Below are positions 42,682-50,667 of a stretch of 64,000 nucleotides of DNA, piece by piece. Within the stretch, counting starts at the first letter, position 1. Each line of letters opens with the position of its first letter. The stretch spans positions 2,046,001 to 2,110,000 of the forward strand of contig NZ_FSRM01000002.1 of the NCBI RefSeq assembly GCF_900141745.1, written 5' to 3'. The stretch is from Paraburkholderia phenazinium (GTDB taxonomy: Bacteria > Pseudomonadota > Gammaproteobacteria > Burkholderiales > Burkholderiaceae). The notes beneath the pieces were generated by a model. It had not been told where the DNA came from. It saw only the letters and a program-made list of their open reading frames with translations, and did no database searches. Position numbers and translations under genes: made by a program.

Positions 42682-43257
42682 TCACGGCGTCTTGCCGCGC
42701 GGCGCCTTGGCTTCCGGTTGCGCCGAGCCGCCGGGGGCATCGCCCACACTCGTGCGCAACCACTGAACCCACGCCGGGAGTACTCCGCTACCGGTTCTCG
42801 CGAGATCGGTAACGTAGTCTTTCAGCGCGTTCTGCAGAGCACTGCCCATTTCCACCGTGGCAAGACTGATATCGTTCGCGTCGCGTGCCGAGCTCGCGGC
42901 CTGCATGTATGAGGCCATGCTTTCGATAAAGGCCGCGATGCACCGGCTATTGGCCTGTCCTGTACGCCCCACGATATCGGCGTCGATTCCATGCAGACTG
43001 CGCAACGACTGTGCTGTGCGCGCGAGATCGAGCTTGTCGCGCAGCCCATGCCAGAGATCTTCGGCCTTTGCATCGCGTTCATCCGAGAGTTGCGAGAACG
43101 TCTTCAGCGAATGACTGGCAAGCGTTCGCCACTGTGCGGGGTCACTGCTCGTAGGCCAGGACCTGGACGCTTCGGCAAAGAGCGCGTAGGTTTGGGCCAG
43201 CAGGTCTAATTGCATGCGGTTCGTGTTGCTCCAAGGTGCAAACAGGGCGGAATACAT
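42682..43257 (-). CDS. Phasin-like polyhydroxyalkanoate granule protein
   Basis: A 191-residue amphipathic helical protein with the look of phasins: N-terminal aromatic-rich stretch (SALFAPWSNTNRMQLDLLAQ), long heptad-like helices without cysteine clusters, and a Pro/Ala/Lys-rich tail (GGSAQPEAKAPRGK). Start supported by AAAGGAG. It follows the PHB depolymerase-like gene by 26 bp on the same strand, which is the main reason for the assignment; the sequence itself is only suggestive. Confidence 0.65.
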   Translation of the reverse strand: MYSALFAPWSNTNRMQLDLLAQTYALFAEASRSWPTSSDPAQWRTLASHSLKTFSQLSDERDAKAEDLWHGLRDKLDLARTAQSLRSLHGIDADIVGRTGQANSRCIAAFIESMASYMQAASSARDANDISLATVEMGSALQNALKDYVTDLARTGSGVLPAWVQWLRTSVGDAPGGSAQPEAKAPRGKTP

Positions 43258-43283
43258 AAGGGCTCCTTTGTTTTCGGTAAGTG

Positions 43284-44345
43284 TTATTGACGCGGCGCGC
43301 CGAGGTGTTGAACCATCCGCATGACGGCCGCGATCTGTGGTGCCTCGCGTGAATAGAAGTCGGGCTTACGCGTGCTTTCGCCGGTGTATCCCCAGAAGTC
43401 CCAGCACCCCTGTGGATTGCGCGAAGACGTATCGACTTGCGGATACAGCACGATGATGTGGTTCGTATCCGCCATCTCGTTGTAGCCCGTGCCACGCACG
43501 TACCGGTCACCAATGGCTTGCGCGTCCTGCAGGCAGCCGTGGAAGACGACATGGACCCGGCATGTGTCCGTATCGCAAGCTGAAGGTATGTACACGTAGC
43601 CAGTCTGGCTAAGCGTTGCACGGTGGCCAGGATCGAAATCCGCCTGATCGAACGGAAGCAGACGGCCGGTGGCCCCTGCGGATGGCGGATTCAGGTTCCC
43701 GTAGATCCAGCGCAGGATCTGATGCGATTGTTCGAAACCGCAATTGTTGATGTACGGACCGGCAGAGACGCCGCAATTCGCGTCCGTGCTCCTGTCTGTA
43801 ATGAACGCGTGCCCGGCGGGAATGTCATGCTGATACTGGATATTTTCTGGCGGAACCTGCGCCAGCGCGAAGAACGCCGCGGTTTGATCGACGACGCGGC
43901 GATCCACGGTCTTGTCCATGGATCCGCTAAAGACGTAGATGCGCTGACGCGCGAGCCCGTGCGGATCGTCGATGAGGCCATCGCGGGCAAACGTTCGCGC
44001 GGCTTGCAACGCGTCGCTCGCCTGCGGACCGGAATCGCCAAGCGGCTCCATACATTGCGTCTGTGCCGCGAGAAAGGGGGAGGTCGGCGCAAAGAGCCCC
44101 GCACAATAGTACGGGCCTCCTGCAACGATGCCTGCACCGACGATTTCGTTCGAAAATGCCACGTCGAACTGGACGGCCATGAATGCGCCCGATGAAAGTC
44201 CGGACACCGAGGTCTGGGTAAGATCCGCTCCGTAGCTGGGCAGCGGCGCAGTCGAATCCGCGGCATACCCAATTGACGCTAGCGGTATGAGGACGGCACT
44301 TAGCCACGCCAGACGCGAGGCGGATCGTGGTAATAGGCGTTTCAT
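43284..44345 (-). CDS. Poly(3-hydroxybutyrate) depolymerase family protein
   Basis: Serine esterase of 353 residues that should hydrolyse PHB or its oligomers. A signal-like hydrophobic N-terminus (to about residue 28, GYAAD) is followed by the lipase box GLSSGAFMAVQF (nucleophile about residue 52), the acid in VFSGSMDKTVD, the histidine in DIPAGHAFITD and the family segment VVFHGCLQD. The GLSSGA-type box matches the PhaZd-like group. Export versus intracellular location is uncertain. Start at ATG 44345 has AAGGAG. Heads a unit with the phasin-like gene. Confidence 0.86.
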   Translation of the reverse strand: MKRLLPRSASRLAWLSAVLIPLASIGYAADSTAPLPSYGADLTQTSVSGLSSGAFMAVQFDVAFSNEIVGAGIVAGGPYYCAGLFAPTSPFLAAQTQCMEPLGDSGPQASDALQAARTFARDGLIDDPHGLARQRIYVFSGSMDKTVDRRVVDQTAAFFALAQVPPENIQYQHDIPAGHAFITDRSTDANCGVSAGPYINNCGFEQSHQILRWIYGNLNPPSAGATGRLLPFDQADFDPGHRATLSQTGYVYIPSACDTDTCRVHVVFHGCLQDAQAIGDRYVRGTGYNEMADTNHIIVLYPQVDTSSRNPQGCWDFWGYTGESTRKPDFYSREAPQIAAVMRMVQHLGAPRQ

Positions 44346-44393
44346 CGCTACTCCTTGTAGTTTCTGGTAGTGGTGGCTTGTCAGTACGGCGTT

Positions 44394-44672
44394 TCAAGCC
44401 GGTTGGATGTGGCCGTCACACTCGAGCGGTATGCCGTGCGTGACGTCGAGCTCTCGGGCAGATACGCCCCGTAGTGCGTTTTGCTGCAGGATCAATTTGC
44501 CCGCCACCACCTCCGACGGCGCAATGCCGCGCAGTCTGGCGTAGTCCAGCGTTGCGTCTTCCGTGAAGCGGTGCTTCTCATCCGGATAGGGATGGCTTTC
44601 CGGATGCCGCCTGAAATAGGTGATGCGGCTCAGGTCTCCGCTCGACATCGTCTGCACCAGATAGCAAGTCAT
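44394..44672 (-). CDS. Small hypothetical protein
   Basis: A 92-residue soluble protein of unknown function; the centre reads RHPESHPYPDEKHRFTED, rich in charged residues and histidine. ATG 44672 is preceded by a G-rich ribosome-like stretch; the frame is open further upstream. It lies 48 bp before the PHB depolymerase gene on the same strand. Confidence 0.4.
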   Translation of the reverse strand: MTCYLVQTMSSGDLSRITYFRRHPESHPYPDEKHRFTEDATLDYARLRGIAPSEVVAGKLILQQNALRGVSARELDVTHGIPLECDGHIQPA

Positions 44673-44853
44673 CCCGCCCCCCGTCGCGTTGAGTGGTTGC
44701 CGCGCTCGAAACGTCGATTGACCGGAGCGGACCTCCCGACTGCGAAGGCCCAACCGGTTGTGAATCATTCTGCGCAACTGAACCTAACCGGCGCCATACG
44801 GCAAATGCGGTAGTCGTTCATGTTTGAGAGCGCTGATGTCGCGGTTCGGGATT

Positions 44854-45090
44854 TCATTCCAGCGGTCCCGCAAGATCGATCCAGTGCGATGTGGCTGCCT
44901 TGAAGACAAGCGCGCAGACGTTGTGCGTACCGGTCTTCCGGAGCAGATTGGTGCGGTGTTTGCGGGCGGTTTGATCGCTAATGTCGAGAGACCTTGCGAC
45001 CTCTTTGTCGCTTAAGCCCCTGGCCAGTTGCTGCAAAACGTCCCGTTCACGCGGTGAGCAGGGGGAGGGAATAGGGATTATTAAGTTTTT
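44854..45090 (-). pseudogene. LuxR-type HTH domain, second half of a frameshifted tandem-HTH protein
   Basis: The reading frame encodes a complete LuxR/GerE helix-turn-helix (SPRERDVLQQLARG, LSDKEVARSLDISDQTARKH, RTNLLRKTGTHNVCALVF) but has no start codon before the domain: homology begins at about 45060, while the first usable start in frame (TTG 45036) lies inside the domain and the frame opens right after a TAA at 45091-45093. It lies -1 relative to the gene at 45081-45287, and both frames meet in a run of seven A. A single slip there gives one protein with two HTH domains. Could be a real mutation, a sequencing error or programmed slippage. Confidence 0.65.
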
Positions 45091-45287
45091 TTAAGCAAAT
45101 CAGGTTGATCTGATAAATATTGCGCGACCAGATGAACAGATTTGGTTACTGAAAATTTCAGAAGCAGATTTTCGCGATGTTTGCGTGCGGTAGAAACGGC
45201 GAATGCTAATTGCATAGCAATCTGCCGATCAGTGAATCCCTGTGCAATAAGCGCGAGCACGTCCTTTTCCCGAAGGGTAAGTCCCAT
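45081..45287 (-). CDS. Small LuxR-type HTH protein (first half of the tandem-HTH pair)
   Basis: A 68-residue stand-alone LuxR/GerE-type helix-turn-helix: GLTLREKDVLALIAQG, FTDRQIAMQLAFAVSTARKH, RENLLLKFSVTKSVHLV. The start codon ATG 45287 has AGGAG six bases upstream. There is no receiver or autoinducer domain. Its end reads through an A7 run into a stop, while a second HTH continues in the -1 frame. Divergent from the repeat-protein cassette and therefore a candidate regulator of it. Confidence 0.75.
   Translation of the reverse strand: MGLTLREKDVLALIAQGFTDRQIAMQLAFAVSTARKHRENLLLKFSVTKSVHLVAQYLSDQPDLLKKT
45086..45092 (-). other. A7 homopolymer at the junction of two HTH reading frames
   Basis: On the coding (minus) strand the sequence is CTTAAAAAAACTTAA. 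In frame 0 it ends the first HTH protein; one base back it continues into the second HTH domain. Confidence 0.8.
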
Positions 45288-45907
45288 GGAGGTCTCCTGG
45301 CGACCCGGAATTTCAGTTCCGGTGCAGGAGTGGCAGCCGCATGTTTACCGCGTCGGGAATGCCCCCGTAACAACGCGTTTTATCGGACCCACAAGCGGAA
45401 ACTGGATATGCCGGGTAAGGCTTTTCAGATCACAGCGTGTAAATTCGATTGCTTTGCTATTCGAGGCTGCAGCCGTTCGTTGACGGTCGGACGTAGGCGA
45501 ACGGGGAATCCCAGTACAGGCGCCGGAGGCTGGCGCTCTGCGTATAGATCTATATTCATATGATATGACGAATACGTGAACGTCCATTGCCTTTTTTGAC
45601 GGTTCAATTCCATGCAGTTTTGCAAAATTACAAAACGAAAAATTAAAGTAATGAAAATGAAATTTAAGTAAAAAAGACAGTGAATTCGCCAGACACTCCG
45701 TTTTCTGCCTTATCCATCCCATACCGCATTTGCCGAATGGTTGTGTCAGAAGTGCCATCGCAGAATGGCCTGACCGGTGCACGCAAGGCTTCGCGAATTC
45801 GATCCTCGAGACGCGGGCCGATTTAAAAAGGCCCGGTATGAGAGCGCTGAAGGAGACATGCATCGGCTCCGCCGCGCATTGGGAATATGGATAACCAAGG
45901 ATATGAA
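45288..45907. other. AT-rich intergenic region before the repeat-protein cassette
   Basis: About 620 bp between the divergent HTH gene and the repeat-protein gene. The stretch 45540-45700 is clearly richer in A and T than its surroundings and probably holds the promoters. A long open frame on the minus strand here shows no family features and is treated as a shadow. Confidence 0.5.
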
Positions 45908-46798
45908 ATGAGCTATCAACCTGCGTTTCACGCTTATGGAAATGTGCTGCCGCTTTCAGTGCATCCGCAATGGCTTCTGCATCCGCAAAGCGGACTGCCC
46001 GACGCGTTGGCGGCGGCAGCGCCTGACGCCCTGCACGCTGTCGGCACTCACTTCGGCTATCCCACCACGGGACTCGTGGCGGGGCATGCGCTTGCCGGCG
46101 CAGTACGTCACATTCCGTTTCCGCAGCCGCCTGCACATCCGGGCCCGATCGGCGCGGTCGTTCATACCGTGGCGCCTCCCGTTTTCTCGACGATCGGCGC
46201 TGCAGTGGGCTATCCGAACGCGGGTCAGCATCTCGGCAACATCGTCAGTGAGGCTGCGCGGTATTCGCCTTTCTCAGCGCAACCGCAAATCGTGCTGGCG
46301 CCGCAAGGCATTCTTGGAAGTCTGATCGGCACGCTTGCACCGACGGTTGGCCATCTGGTGGGTGGACTCGTCGGTCACCCCAATGCGGGTCAGCAGATCG
46401 GCTCGGTCGCGGGGAATGTGGCCAGTCTGTTGCCGTTCTCTGCCCAACCGCAGGTGACGCTCGCTCCGCAAGGGATTCTCGGCAGTCTGATCGGTACGCT
46501 TGCGCCGACGGTCGGTCAGGTGGTGGGTGGCCTCGTCGGTCATCCGAACGCCGGTCAGCAGATCGGCACGGTCGCGGGGCATGTGGCCAGCCTGCTGCCG
46601 TTCTCTGCCCAGCCGCAAGTGACGCTCGCTCCGCAAGGCGTATTCGGTGACCTGATCGGCGCATTGGCGCCCACGGTCGGGAACGTCGTGGGTGGCCTCG
46701 TCGGTCATCCGAACGCCGGTCAGCAGATCGGCACGGTCGCGGGACATATCGGCAGTCTGTTGCCGTTCTCGGCGCAACCGATGGTCATTTACCACTGA
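45908..46798 (+). CDS. Protein of five 55-residue glycine-rich repeats, unknown function
   Basis: A 296-residue protein built almost entirely from repeats of 55 residues. Repeats 3-5 are nearly identical (each has PFSAQPQ, LAPQG, GSLIGTLAPTVG or a close variant, VGGLVGHPNAGQQIG, VAG); repeats 1 and 2 at the N-terminus are diverged. Each unit has a hydrophobic, small-residue core with GxxxG spacing like glycine-zipper membrane segments, flanked by Pro/Gln-rich hinges. There is no signal peptide. ATG 45908 has AAGGA upstream; ATG 45887 would add seven residues. First of a run with a subtilase, two membrane proteins and a GH19 enzyme. No family known to me. Confidence 0.8.
   Translation: MSYQPAFHAYGNVLPLSVHPQWLLHPQSGLPDALAAAAPDALHAVGTHFGYPTTGLVAGHALAGAVRHIPFPQPPAHPGPIGAVVHTVAPPVFSTIGAAVGYPNAGQHLGNIVSEAARYSPFSAQPQIVLAPQGILGSLIGTLAPTVGHLVGGLVGHPNAGQQIGSVAGNVASLLPFSAQPQVTLAPQGILGSLIGTLAPTVGQVVGGLVGHPNAGQQIGTVAGHVASLLPFSAQPQVTLAPQGVFGDLIGALAPTVGNVVGGLVGHPNAGQQIGTVAGHIGSLLPFSAQPMVIYH
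46268..46762 (+). repeat. Three tandem 165-bp coding repeats
   Basis: Exact period of 165 bp (55 codons): the marker TTCTC followed by GC and CCGCA recurs at 46271, 46436, 46601 and 46766. Two older, diverged units precede them (starting near 45950 and 46115, the second 51 codons long). Confidence 0.9.
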
Positions 46799-46858
46799 TC
46801 GCGGCGTCCCGGATCCGGTGCGCGCCGTTAAAGGCCACCGGGTCCGGTTAGAGACGGG

Positions 46859-46887
46859 ACAAGAGGCCGGTAGCGGCTCTTGTTTTC
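46859..46887 (+). terminator. Hairpin with T tail behind the repeat-protein gene
   Basis: ACAAGAG (46859-46865) pairs with CTCTTGT (46877-46883), followed by TTTC; inner bases can pair too. A plausible partial terminator between the repeat protein and the subtilase gene. Confidence 0.6.
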
Positions 46888-46988
46888 AAAGGGCGATTCG
46901 ATTACCGGGATCATTCCTCTATTAACTTAGTCATGCAAATTATTCTGAGGTGTCGCCTTCGGCGCGGCGCCTGAATGGAGAGACACCC

Positions 46989-48626
46989 ATGGAACAGGAC
47001 AAACACTCTGGTGCGCCCAGCGCAGAGCCAGTCACGGTGGAAAACAACAAACGTCAATACCTGATTGGATCGCGCCGTGGCGTGCTTGCGCAGCAAGCGT
47101 CAGTCCAGCCGATGTCGGCCACGGAATTGCACAGTGCGGTGACGAATCTGCCAGGCGTGGAGATCGTGCATGTGGTCACCGGTCATAAGAATTCGCACCA
47201 GAATTCGGTCCGCGCCGACGAAGCTACGCACACCTACGTGGTCAAACTCGACGCGAATCACGCGCAGGCGCTGCAGAACGTTGCGCCGCCGCACATGATC
47301 GTCGAGGAAGATCACCCGCTGGGATACGGGAGAAAGCCGGAGAGCGAAAGCACTGAGTTGCTGCATCCGCAATCCGCCTTCGACGGTCCCTTGACGCGCC
47401 AGGTGGTGATCCGCGTGATCGGGGAAGAGGGGCAGCCCGTTGCAGGCGTGGCCATTGCGCTGACGGGTGACGGAAATCCGGCGAGCGGCACGACCGACGC
47501 GAGCGGAGAAGTCGCGTTGGCACTTGTCCAGTCGCAGCCGGGACCGGCGCGCTCGCTGTTTGTGCGGCCGTTGAACCGCTACTGGAACAAATACATGCTG
47601 ACGCCGACCTTGTCGTCGGAGCAGGTCAACGTGGTCCAGGTCGTACCGTTATCACAGCCGAATCCCCAGGTGCCGCCGGCTGCGTCCCTCGGATGGGGAC
47701 AACGGTTGATGGGACTCGAAGACAACGGCCGCGAGCCGCGTGGACTTGGCGTTCGCGTGGCGATCGTCGACTCCGGCGCGGATGCCAGCCATCCGTTGCT
47801 CAGCCACATCCGCGAAGGCGTGGATTTCACCAATAGCGACGACGTCCAGACGTGGAAGCGCGACACGATCGGTCACGGTTCGCATTGCGCGGGTGTGATC
47901 GGCGCGAAGGCCAGTGCGGAGGCAGACAAACAACGGCTATCGATGCGTGGCTTTGTACCCGACGCCGAGATTCACGCCCTGAAGATTTTCCCGGGCGGCC
48001 AGTTCAGCACCCTGCTCAAGGCACTGGACTACTGCATCGACCATGACATCGATGTCGTGAATCTCAGCCTCGGCGCACCGCAGACCTCCGAGGTCGTCGA
48101 ACACAAGCTGATCGAGGCGGCCCAGAGTGGCGTCGCCTGCATCGTCGCTGCGGGCAACTCCGGCGGCCCGGTGCAATACCCGGCGGCCTCGCCTTATGTG
48201 CTTGCCGTATCTGCCCTGGGACTGCAAAGCGAATTGCCCCCTACGGTGTGGGAGCAGACGCAGATCCTCAAACAGGCGCTCACGCGCGAAGGGCTGTTTG
48301 CGCCGACGTTCTCGTGTTTCGGCCCGCAAGTGGCCGTATGCGGACCTGGAGTCGGCATCGTATCGACAGTCCCCGGCGCGACCTTCATGCCCGATTCGGG
48401 CACGTCGATGGCGGCGCCGCATATCGCCGGGCTCGCCGCAATGCTGCTAGCCGATCCGCAGCTTTCGCAGTATCTGGGGCCGCGCGGACTGAACCGGGTG
48501 GCGTGCCTGTTCCGGCTGATCCGCATGATCAGCTCGCCGATCCTGGCGAGAGATCCTGAGAACCGTTTTGGCGCCGGATTACCCCGGTTGCAGAACCTGA
48601 CCCGTCTGTTCACTCGCGGCATGTAG
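46989..48626 (+). CDS. Subtilisin-like serine protease (S8) without signal peptide
   Basis: A 545-residue protease. The N-terminal 120 residues resemble an inhibitor-type propeptide; residues about 135-210 look like a beta-sandwich of the carboxypeptidase-regulatory type (VVIRVIGEEGQPVAGVAIAL); the catalytic domain follows with Asp261 (AIVDSGAD), His296 (GHGSHCAG), Asn390 (AAGNSGG) and Ser473 (GTSMAAPH), all intact. No signal peptide, transmembrane span or lipobox is visible, unusual for an S8 enzyme with a propeptide. ATG 46989 has GGAG eight bases upstream. In context it could process the adjacent repeat protein; this is inference. Confidence 0.88.
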   Translation: MEQDKHSGAPSAEPVTVENNKRQYLIGSRRGVLAQQASVQPMSATELHSAVTNLPGVEIVHVVTGHKNSHQNSVRADEATHTYVVKLDANHAQALQNVAPPHMIVEEDHPLGYGRKPESESTELLHPQSAFDGPLTRQVVIRVIGEEGQPVAGVAIALTGDGNPASGTTDASGEVALALVQSQPGPARSLFVRPLNRYWNKYMLTPTLSSEQVNVVQVVPLSQPNPQVPPAASLGWGQRLMGLEDNGREPRGLGVRVAIVDSGADASHPLLSHIREGVDFTNSDDVQTWKRDTIGHGSHCAGVIGAKASAEADKQRLSMRGFVPDAEIHALKIFPGGQFSTLLKALDYCIDHDIDVVNLSLGAPQTSEVVEHKLIEAAQSGVACIVAAGNSGGPVQYPAASPYVLAVSALGLQSELPPTVWEQTQILKQALTREGLFAPTFSCFGPQVAVCGPGVGIVSTVPGATFMPDSGTSMAAPHIAGLAAMLLADPQLSQYLGPRGLNRVACLFRLIRMISSPILARDPENRFGAGLPRLQNLTRLFTRGM

Positions 48627-48650
48627 TTCGAGGGAACCGCATTTTTGCAG

Positions 48651-48690
48651 CCGGGAGGGAGAGGCGTCATGACACGGTTCTCCCTCCCGG
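48651..48690 (+). terminator. 12-bp hairpin between subtilase and membrane protein genes
   Basis: CCGGGAGGGAGA (48651-48662) pairs perfectly with 48679-48690 around a 16-base loop; no T tail. It may end or attenuate transcription within the cassette. Confidence 0.5.
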
Positions 48691-48723
48691 ACGGCAGGCA
48701 CACAAGATAAAAGGAGAGGGCAT

Positions 48724-49821
48724 ATGCGTACGTTGGAACTGGGGCCGACGCCTTTACCCCGCGCGTTAAGCGGGCGGTCGAGTGCCACCTTGGCGCCGGC
48801 CGTGACCGGGGAGCGCGCCAAATCGCTGGTGGGCCAGCTTCAGCTGGAGTGCGAAGCAATGGCACGCCACGCATTGCAGCACGGCCTCGCCGTGCCGGCA
48901 GAACTGATTGCGCAGCTTTCCGCGCTCATCGATTCGGCCGATGGAGCAGATGTGGATGCCACCATGGCCGCGGCTCCACGCCGCTCGCCGGAGACCCCTG
49001 GCGCCCGTGCCCGCGAGCTTGCGGCAATGCATCGCAAACTGGCTCACGCCGTAGCGCCCGCGACGCCTCAGGGCATCACGTTGCTGGACACGGAACGGCG
49101 CCGCGGCCAGCGCTTCGCATGGTTGGGCCCTGTTCCATTGATCCGCGTGCTGACCGTGGCATCGGTGTTGTTTCTGCTGGCGGTGGTCGTTACCGGACTG
49201 CCGGCGGAAGTGTCGTCTGCGAACATGCAACGCGGCTTCCTCGCGTCATCGGGCTCGACACTGCTGTGGAATACGCTGTTTCTGCTCTTTTGCGCGGGGC
49301 TGGGTGCATCGTTCGCGACGCTCTTTCACGCCCACCGCTACGTGGCGAACTCGACCTACGATCCGAAATTCGACGCCTCCTACGGTGCGCGCCTGATCCT
49401 TGGCGTGATTGCAGGGCTAATCCTGGTGGAGATGCTGCCCGCGGATCTGTTCAGATCGGGCCCGATGAACAGCTTCGGAAAACCGTCGCTCGCGATGCTC
49501 GGTGGCTTCTCCGCGACTGCGGTGCACCGGCTTCTGCAACGTCTCGTCGACACCGTGGAGACGCTCGTGCGCGGCGACGGGTCCACCCAGGTGAACGCGA
49601 CGCTCGATGCGCAGCGCGCCCACGCCGCCACCGAACGGATTCAGTCGCAAAGCGATCTCGCTGCGCGCTTGCTGGAGCTTCAGCAGGCACTTGATGCGGG
49701 CACCACGCCCGTGGAAATCAGGCAACGACTCGGCGATTTCACGCGGGCGATGCTATCGCCCGAATCGGCGCCCTCCGCCAGCACCGCGGTCGATGGTGCC
49801 GCATCCACCGGGCAGGAGTAG
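48724..49821 (+). CDS. Multispanning membrane protein of unknown function
   Basis: A 365-residue protein: soluble N-terminal part of about 135 residues (predicted helical), then about four hydrophobic spans (VLTVASVLFLLAVVVTG, LLWNTLFLLFCAGLGASFA, LILGVIAGLILVEML, a weaker one near SLAMLGGFSATAV), then a helical C-terminal tail (TERIQSQSDLAARLLELQQA). Strong ribosome site AAGGAG. It ends 4 bp before the DUF4239-like gene, so the two are probably partners. No family recognised. Confidence 0.75.
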   Translation: MRTLELGPTPLPRALSGRSSATLAPAVTGERAKSLVGQLQLECEAMARHALQHGLAVPAELIAQLSALIDSADGADVDATMAAAPRRSPETPGARARELAAMHRKLAHAVAPATPQGITLLDTERRRGQRFAWLGPVPLIRVLTVASVLFLLAVVVTGLPAEVSSANMQRGFLASSGSTLLWNTLFLLFCAGLGASFATLFHAHRYVANSTYDPKFDASYGARLILGVIAGLILVEMLPADLFRSGPMNSFGKPSLAMLGGFSATAVHRLLQRLVDTVETLVRGDGSTQVNATLDAQRAHAATERIQSQSDLAARLLELQQALDAGTTPVEIRQRLGDFTRAMLSPESAPSASTAVDGAASTGQE

Positions 49822-49825
49822 GACC

Positions 49826-50629
49826 ATGCTGCTTCTCTACAACCTGCCCACCTTCTGCATGGCCGCGCTCGTCGTAGGCGCCACACTTGCGGCTGCGCTG
49901 CTGGGGTACGTCATATTCCGGCGCTGCGCGCCAATTGAGCTCGATGCGGAACAGCGGGCGATGACCATCTCGATGGTCTCCGTCATCACGACGATCAACT
50001 CGCTGCTGGTGGCATTCGCAGCAATTAGCGTATGGGATGCGTACAACGACGCGAATCGCACGGTGGCGGCCGAAGCCGCCTGTGCCGGCGAACTCGCGCG
50101 TGATCTGGCAGCGTTTAGCAGTCCAAACGCGGATGCGACCGGACGGGCGCTGCGCGGCTATCTGGAGCGCGTCGTAGAAAATGAGTGGCCGCTGATGCAG
50201 CAACAGGCGAGATTCGACCCGGAGGCGGAGGCCCGCTTCGATGCGATGTTCGACTCGGCCAACCTTATCCAACCCACCGGTCCGCGGCAGACCACCTTGC
50301 TCGCTGAAGTGCTGGCTCGCGCCAACGAGATGGTGAAGTACCGCGAGCAACGCATCGCTACACTCGATGTGGCGATGCCTGTCACGCTGTGGGCCGTGAT
50401 GATCGTGGTTAGTCTGTTGTCCTTCCTGTTGCTGTATGCGCTGCCTGCGACGCGCTTCCACGTCGCACTCACATCGGCATGGGCTGTCACGCTTGGACTC
50501 GCATTTTTCTTCGTGCTGGCAGTCGATCGCCCATTTGCCGGCGACGTCAGCGTGAGTTCGGCCCCTTTCCGGCAGACCATCGACGCGTTGATAGCGCGCG
50601 GCACGTGGCCAGCCGCTCCGATCCACTAA
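49826..50629 (+). CDS. DUF4239-like (bestrophin-like) membrane protein
   Basis: A 267-residue membrane protein with two N-terminal spans (FCMAALVVGATLAAALLGYV; MVSVITTINSLLVAFAAISV), a central cytoplasmic helical region (DANRTVAAEAACAGELARDL, YLERVVENEWPLM), and two C-terminal spans (LWAVMIVVSLLSFLLLYALP; SAWAVTLGLAFFFVLAVDRP). This layout and the VWDAYNDANRTVAAEA region agree with DUF4239, a family related to bestrophin-like channels. ATG 49826 follows GGAGTAGGACC directly behind the previous gene. Function unknown; a channel or holin-like role would fit a neighbouring signal-less lysin. Confidence 0.8.
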   Translation: MLLLYNLPTFCMAALVVGATLAAALLGYVIFRRCAPIELDAEQRAMTISMVSVITTINSLLVAFAAISVWDAYNDANRTVAAEAACAGELARDLAAFSSPNADATGRALRGYLERVVENEWPLMQQQARFDPEAEARFDAMFDSANLIQPTGPRQTTLLAEVLARANEMVKYREQRIATLDVAMPVTLWAVMIVVSLLSFLLLYALPATRFHVALTSAWAVTLGLAFFFVLAVDRPFAGDVSVSSAPFRQTIDALIARGTWPAAPIH

Positions 50630-50667
50630 CTGGATGCGACGCCTGATCCTGGCGTGGGGATAGTGAA

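Noticed and set aside
45593..45650. Sigma-70 promoter for the repeat cassette (TTGACG and AT-rich stretch)
   Set aside because: A -35-like hexamer is visible but no fitting -10 at 16-18 bp; kept only as AT-rich promoter region.
45345..46136. 263-residue minus-strand frame upstream of the repeat protein
   Set aside because: No ribosome site or family features, and it runs antisense into the repeat-protein gene and through the AT-rich promoter region.
46268..46762. Tandem repeats as a CRISPR array
   Set aside because: The period is 165 bp without variable spacers and the reading frame stays open; it is a coding repeat.
46245..46795. Long open frames on the minus strand with their own repeats
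   Set aside because: They are antisense shadows of the repeat-protein gene; repetition and lack of stops follow from the 165-bp coding repeats.
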